NCBI RefSeq assembly: GCF_051622035.1
Contig: NC_135367.1
Span: 13,444,501 to 13,508,500, forward strand
From: Arctopsyche grandis
Taxonomy: Eukaryota; Arthropoda; Insecta; Trichoptera; Hydropsychidae
Direction: 5' to 3'
Length of the DNA: 64,000 nucleotides
The notes beneath the pieces are model-generated. The model did not search any database. It was not told the origin of the DNA and saw only the letters and a program-made list of their open reading frames with translations. This document shows, piece after piece, positions 58,089 to 64,000 of the stretch. The position numbers and the translations under genes are program-made. Each line of letters starts with the position of its first letter. Within the stretch, counting starts at the first letter, position 1.

Positions 58089-59847
58089 ATGAAAAAACGA
58101 CAAAGCATTTTTTTGTCAATGTGACACCACAATTACTTTTGACATAATAATCTTTGTCCGATAAAAGATTCTCAAAAACGAAGAACAGTTGCTGGGTAAA
58201 TCGCTTGTACATATGTACTTTAAAGATCTATTCATTATCGTATAGAATGTACCAAAGAATACTTTCCGTACTTGTTGGTCACGTGCAGTTGACGGTACGT
58301 GCTGTGCTAGTATGAATAGACCTTAACTCGTAGGATTGCCTGCTACGATAATCACCGTAGCATGCAATTTACAGAGCAACTTATCAGTGATAAGTTATCA
58401 CTCGATAAATGGCCGTCTCGCCTTGTCTGTGGTCTCCTAAAAATATTCACGGAGATCTGCAATTTAGATTCATGATCATTTCACCGTAAACCCTTTTCAC
58501 CGTTTTTCATTTCAACGTGAACATTGTGACTTTTCACAATACATAAATAAATTTAATGAACGGGCCCAGTTGCTGCTGACATCATTAATGATATGCTTGC
58601 ATGGTGATATTATCAAGCTAAGTTCAGATATTCAAATAGTACATTCAAATGTATCAAAAAATTTTTTGATATCCTATCTGACTTGCAGTATTACATGCAT
58701 CGACTGCTTTTGCGATTTTTATTAAATTTCGTTTTCAAGATTTAAAATTATTTCATAAAAGAAGGAAAGTAAATATGTATGAGTATTAAAAAAATGGATT
58801 CTACGTATTTGTATAAATATGCATGCTTCGCGGAATATTAAAATTATACGAAAATCTTCACCGCCATCTTACTGAATACGAACATTTTGTAATTTTATTG
58901 GTTTGGAATGTTTTAATTAGTATGTATATTTATACTATGTGTTTATTGAAGAATTTGATAAATGCATGATCATTATATGGTTTTTTGATTTTATATGAAA
59001 ATACAGAGTTGCATATTACAGCGAAGTTCTCAACCTCTTATGAATGTGCATAATACATCATATATGCTGAACAATTCTGATAACATTATCAGAAAACGAC
59101 TGTTAACTTCATAAAACAAAATTAAAATTGCATCCAATCATTTGACGATTGGATTTTATAGCATGTATTGTTATGTATGTAATTATAATATGATAATAAA
59201 TATAAGTTTACGTATGTACGTACATATATTAAGATTTTTAATACTATGAAATCACATTTAGAGGAAAAACCGAGCAGAAAAATAAAATCATTTACAGATT
59301 AACATTCATATTGCTTTTCTAGTGAACCAACTTGTCCCAATTCACACACATCCAAAATTATTATTAAATTCCAACCAAAGTTAGGCGATTTGTCACTGTA
59401 AAATCGCTAGCTACCATACACATATTGTATGAGGCGATCTCTACGACCGGTGAATCGCTTCATCTGTGTGCGTCTTTACTTTCAAAAACATGTTATATTT
59501 ATTTTAAAATGCAGAGGATATTATATCATAAGATTTACGCAACATTTGATTTTTTTATATTTATAGTATAGTAGATACCGATTCAACCGGCAATTATCGA
59601 TAACTGGTTCAACGAGAACGATTACTATTATTGTACAAGTGCAATAGTAAATTATGACCAGGCAATTATGTATGTAAAACGAATATAGGTTACTAGAAAT
59701 GGTTAAGGACTAATTAAAAAAAAAACAATTGATCAATAATTGAATATGTGACATCCCGTTCCTTATAGGCTAAAAATTGTAAAAGTATAGAAATTTATGG
59801 GGCCTCATATGAGGTGCATTTTGCTGTAGGTATGTATATGTTACATT
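58089..59847. other. Non-coding, nothing recognised
   Basis: AT-rich. A palindrome ACTTATCAGTGATAAGT lies near 58379. No gene is supported. Confidence 0.45.
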
Positions 59848-59985
59848 TGAAGTGTATCTTCCAGTTGTAATATATTTTGTCTAGTTAGAATACATTCCAT
59901 ACGACCTAGGTACCAAACTAACGTTATAGTTGAAGTGTATTTTCAGTTGTAATATATTTTGTTTAGTTGGAATGTATTCCGTCTA
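59848..59985. repeat. Direct repeat of about 55 bp, 83-bp period, two copies
   Basis: TGAAGTGTATCTTCCAGTTG and TGAAGTGTATTTTCAGTTG each lead into TAATATATTTTGT.TAGTT and GGAATGTATTCC-like ends. About ten differences between the two. Confidence 0.75.
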
Positions 59986-60104
59986 ATACACGTTATTGCA
60001 ACTGGTCAACAGATCAACTATAAGTTGATACCCGGTTAGATGGAGAGGTTAAGTAAGGTTAGGTTAGGCTTTAACGCCATAAATTCGAAACAGTTAAGAG
60101 CTGG

Positions 60105-60158
60105 GCCACACTCGGCGACTAGTGACATGAGTTCGTGTGACTAGTCGCCGAGTGTGGC
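60105..60158. repeat. Perfect 19-bp GC-rich hairpin
   Basis: GCCACACTCGGCGACTAGT (60105-60123) and its exact complement (60140-60158), with a 16-base loop. It stands out in AT-rich sequence and may be a MITE end or fused ends. Confidence 0.85.
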
Positions 60159-61892
60159 ACCCCTCAATGCAACACTATACATCTTGAGGGATCATACTGG
60201 TCACTCAAGCAATAAAATCACCACGAGGAAACCGAACGTCGGAAACTGATCTCGCTAATCAGATGATTTTATGGCTTGGGAAACCAGTAAGTTGCCCGGT
60301 GTTGCATGCTCCATACAACTGCATACATGGTCGCGCAACAAAATCACTCGATGAGGACTACCGTTTCTCATAAAAAGTGAGATTTCAACTATTGATTATT
60401 GGGATAAGATACCACCGTGAAGCGATCGCTGTGACATTGGCCTATTTGGAATGTAAAAATTTGCAATTATAAACGATTTTTTAAACATAAATTCGTCATA
60501 GTCGCCGAGTTCGTGTAATTGTCTCGATACAAATGACGCCATAATTGAGGATACATCACGCTCTTTGTAATTTTCAGCATCATATCGTTTCTGATTTTAT
60601 TACTCAATAGCAAATCATCGTCGTCGTAATTTACCCAGTACAAATCTGTTACTCATCAACATAACATAGTACAGATTTACATACATATGTATACGGAGCA
60701 ACTTCCTGTTGTGCTATTTAACATTTACAATAATTAAAACATGTTCATACAATGGTAATTTTTAGCTTTCAACTTTGATCCCATTTATCTCTACCTCTCT
60801 TCCAGATTAATCGCCAGATTTTGCGATGAACCAATTTGTTTCTCATCACTTTCAAACGATAGAAACTCGTCAAACAATAAATACTGTAACGTTTAAAGAG
60901 AAAGTTAATCGAAAGTTGTTCACTTTCGGATGTAATTTCAAATGCCTAGCCTCAAAATTTTGCGAGCGTAATTATCTACGTGTGCACATTTCCTATTGCC
61001 TCATAATAAATATGATCTAATTTTCAGTTTGAAAATCTTAATGAAAAGAATACCACTTTTATTATATGTATGTATATGCTTTCTATCATTTTTTAATTTT
61101 AATACGAGCTTTTGTATGTATGAAGTTGTAATTTCATGCCTGAAATTTCCGATTTAGTTGTCCGATCCTTTAGATTTTCCTGCATACAAATCGGCGGATG
61201 TAGTCCCAAAATTTTATTTGACAAACGATATTTTTGTTAGTAACAGTACAAATTGTGTTTGCGGTTGATCGCTAGTATACTTGAACTAATTCCGTATATT
61301 GGACCCCTCCTAAGACAGGACAACAATGAAAGTTTTGGGTGCTATCGACCAAACTATCAGTACTGCTTAGGGAAATACGCGAAGGGCTAACGACACTCGC
61401 GTGACCCAAATAGAAAAACACGCAGATACACACCTAGGTACATACATACATAGGTAGTATCAAAGTTTGTGACTTGCGCATGAATGAATCATTATAGTGA
61501 AGTGTGTTTTTGGACGACGCTAACGACTCTTTTGCACCTCGTTCCAATTATTATCACTTGACAGGTAGTCATCAAGTGTATGTACATATGTTCCGACTTT
61601 GTGATTGTCATTTTAAACTTTATTTACAGTCATCGCATATTGCCTACTTGTAGTTTACAATTTCAGAACTGCGTAGGACTTTTTAAATCGTGCAGGTACT
61701 CACTCAATTAAACCCTTCTACAATGTAGGTACATGCTTGGGCGTGGTCGAGAATTCATCAGAATGTTGTCATATTATGCAAATCATATTACGTAGTATCA
61801 TGAAAGGCTTTAAGACAAATCAAACTTCAATATCATCTACTATATAAAACACTAAAGTTTGTTCGTGTATATATGTATATATCTTCGGTCTC
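60159..61892. other. Non-coding, nothing recognised
   Basis: The open frame 60826-61020 follows a pyrimidine-rich CTCTTCCAG that could be a splice acceptor, but the 64 codons show no domain or donor context, so I do not call an exon. Confidence 0.4.
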
Positions 61893-62283
61893 CGTGACGA
61901 GCCAGAATGTTAAATTACAGAAAACGCAATTATCGGAAGGCAAAGATCGAAAATCGAAAGATCTTAAGTCGAAAGATCAAAAAAAAAGGGTGCATGGTAA
62001 ACGGTACATACTCACTTAATTTGCGCGAGCCGGATACAACAGGAACAAGAGGAACAGGCTTTTCCTCCCGTATTAATGTGCGCGCGCAGAATACGGGAGG
62101 AAAAGCCTGTTCCTCTTGTTCCTGTTGTACCCTGCTCGCGCAAATTAAGTGAGTATGTACGTGAGTATGTACCGTTTACCATGCACCCTTCTTTTTTGAT
62201 CTTTCGACTTAAGATCTTTCGATTTTTGATCTTTGCCTTCCGATATTTGTGTTTACTGTAATTTAACATTCTGGCTCGTCACG
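61893..62283. mobile_element. Large fold-back element, arms about 180-190 bp
   Basis: The left arm (61893-62074) and right arm (62090-62283) are near-perfect reverse complements around a 15-base centre TAATGTGCGCGCGCA-like. Shared blocks include CGTGACGAGCCAGAATGTTA, GGCAAAGATC, GGTGCATGGTAAACGGTACA and CCTGTTCCTCTTGTTCCTGT. The right arm has a short extra GTGAGTATGTAC duplication. The mirror-image open frames on both strands (61907-62269) simply reflect the symmetry. Confidence 0.9.
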
Positions 62284-62307
62284 TAGACCCATATATCTTG
62301 TACCTAT

Positions 62308-62400
62308 GTATTTTACGTCAACAGTCTATTGTTCTGACGTCATCGATGTATTTATGTACACACGTATTTTTCGTCAACAGTCTATTGTTCTGACGTCATC
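62308..62400. repeat. Two direct copies of a 30-bp segment
   Basis: CGTCAACAGTCTATTGTTCT followed by GACGTCATCGA occurs near 62318 and 62368. A GC-rich stretch with GCAGGGGGCG twice follows (62412-62470). Confidence 0.85.
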
Positions 62401-62470
62401 GAACAAATAATCCGCAGGGGGCGTAGCACCCATGGGGCTCTGTCGGGGGCACCGCAGGGGGCGCTGCCCC

Positions 62471-63960
62471 TAATATTTTTATTTGCAAAGCATCCGCGAC
62501 TCGCCGCCATTTACTTATAAAACGAAAAGGTGTTGAGTTAACCATATTAAATAATAAGTGCATATATTTTTGCACTTCTGTATGTAGTTTTTCTTATTTG
62601 TATGAGTTTTTTATACTGTTTAAGTAAAGTATATTTACATACATAGATACATATATGTACGTACTACTACACCAATCTCAAATAGCTAAGCTACATAGCT
62701 AGCTGTTGAAAAAACTTTAAACCACTAAAAGTATACAATGATAATGTGAGGCGAAGAAACTATTATTGAAATTTAGCACGCGATCCTGAGATGTACACTT
62801 ACATACATACATAGTTTATACATAGATTTATTCTGAAACGAAATTGAGACTCGGGTCGAAAGGGTAAACAATACAGAGAAGAACATGAAAAGATGGACGG
62901 TTAAAAATCCCACCCCCGTATTTATTAAAATCCACCCTTTCATTAGATCAATCGAATTATATCATCATAAAATTCTTCGTCTTTTGACCTTTAAATGTGT
63001 GAATATAATCGATGACGTATCGATCTTTCAATATGCAGCGTCGCTTATGATCATACCAGTATAATTGACGAAAATTTAATAAATGTCGTTAGCCCCTATC
63101 GGTAGTTAAACAATTTATCAATCGTTTATTATTTGGATTTACCTATGTATGTATATACATATGTACATATGTATGTATGCATTTACATAGTTGTAAATAT
63201 AATTGGGTAAATATATACATATTTACATATTTTTATATATGAAAAAAATAAATTAATGAATAATTTCAGCATTATTTATAAATGCGATATTTTCAATGCA
63301 TATATGTATGTATGTATGTATGACTATGTACATAAATATAGTAATCATTGAACTTACACGTCATTGATTCACTTTACATATTTATTTGATTGACTCAAAG
63401 TTCTCTTTCAATTACGTTTATAAACACGAAATATTAAATTTATTCTCTATATGTTTAAATTTAAATTGTATTTTAATAAGCACGTGTTATGTTGAGTGCA
63501 TATAGGGGCGATATAATCTGCGCTATGTTGGCTATAAATCCTTTTATTTTTTAATCAATTTCAATGATTCAACTTGCTCAACGGATCCAATGTCAAAATA
63601 CAGAATTTCAATTATTTGTACTTGAAACATCAGAGCGCGAGTATTCGACAGGCAGGTAAAGGTAAATCTAGGTATACGGGAATGAAATACCTACATATTT
63701 ACATATGTAGATATGTTCATACAATGAGTACATGGGCATTACAATAGAATGAACGAGATGCATGAGAAGGTATATGCTTGGAAAAAATGAGAAAAGATTG
63801 AAATAGGAATATGAACCTATACAATAGGTGAGAAGCACGATAAAAGTTGGCAAATATAGTGAATTGATTGAAATGATTGAAGCAATAGTGGGACACAAAT
63901 AATGGAAGACGGAAGAATTTAATATATCTATTAATAGTATCCAAGAGATTAAACCACCAA
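62471..63960. other. Non-coding, nothing recognised
   Basis: AT-rich, with frequent ACATACATATGTATGT-type motifs (63145-63183, 63300-63320). Open frames at 63668-63967 are overlapping and without domains. Confidence 0.5.
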
Positions 63961-64000
63961 CATACATAGCTCAGTGGTTAGTATTTAATGCTAACAATTG
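63961..64000 (+). mobile_element. SINE head cut by the window end (possible)
   Basis: TAGCTCAGTGGTTAG at 63967 is an A-box-like tRNA head, followed by TATTTAATGCTAAC as in the SINE at 53205 (ATTAATGCTAAC). Only the first 40 bp are in the window; it could also be part of a real tRNA gene. Confidence 0.45.

Noticed and set aside
60826-61020. Possible exon after CTCTTCCAG
   Set aside because: No donor context, homologous domain or partner exon could be identified.
61907-62269. Similar open frames on opposite strands
   Set aside because: They mirror each other because the sequence is one large inverted repeat; neither has a domain.

Overview
This is a window of eukaryotic, almost certainly insect, nuclear DNA. 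It is AT-rich, has interrupted genes with GT..AG introns, and contains ZAD zinc-finger and MADF genes, which are expanded mainly in insects. A short palindromic ACATACATATGTATGT-type motif is scattered throughout. Nothing in it looks bacterial. I do not name a species; a holometabolous insect of the fly or moth type fits best, and that is inference.

Only five host genes are well supported: (1) 4118-5651 (+), a four-exon protein joining a ZAD, a MADF and a BESS-like domain; (2) 14595-16173 (+), a three-exon ZAD protein with four C2H2 fingers; (3) 28409-30170 (+), a paralogue with eight good fingers and one degenerate finger; (4) 32501-33553 (+), a two-exon MADF protein; (5) 40245-44490 (-), the last two exons of a ten-cysteine Ly6/Quiver-type GPI-anchored protein whose signal-peptide exon I could not find. 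Genes 1 to 4 look like DNA-binding nuclear proteins. Gene 5 looks like a small surface protein.

Most of the rest is transposable-element debris. 1-4000: LTR pieces of gypsy type, a 1386-bp hAT element with a perfect 8-bp target duplication, and a nest of short elements. 5730-10650: an array of broken copies of one LINE. 10845-12089: a 647-bp gag fragment flanked by two identical 299-bp repeats. 12240-14360: LTR pieces and a hAT fragment. 17543-18800: the 3' half of a second LINE. 19434-20949: the 5' end of a gypsy-like element, source or sister of the gag fragment. 21310-22140: a Tc1-like transposase with an apparent intron. 24784-26569: a decayed hAT in a TA microsatellite. 34588-37298: a nearly complete hAT with 8-bp target duplication. 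43-64 kb: mostly non-coding, with MITEs, LINE and SINE tails, a pogo-like remnant and a large fold-back element at 61893-62283.

The most instructive structures are the LINE 3' hairpin reused, with a covarying stem, at the end of a tRNA-derived SINE; the intron in the Tc1-like element; the gag fragment between long direct repeats; and the ZAD-MADF-BESS gene.
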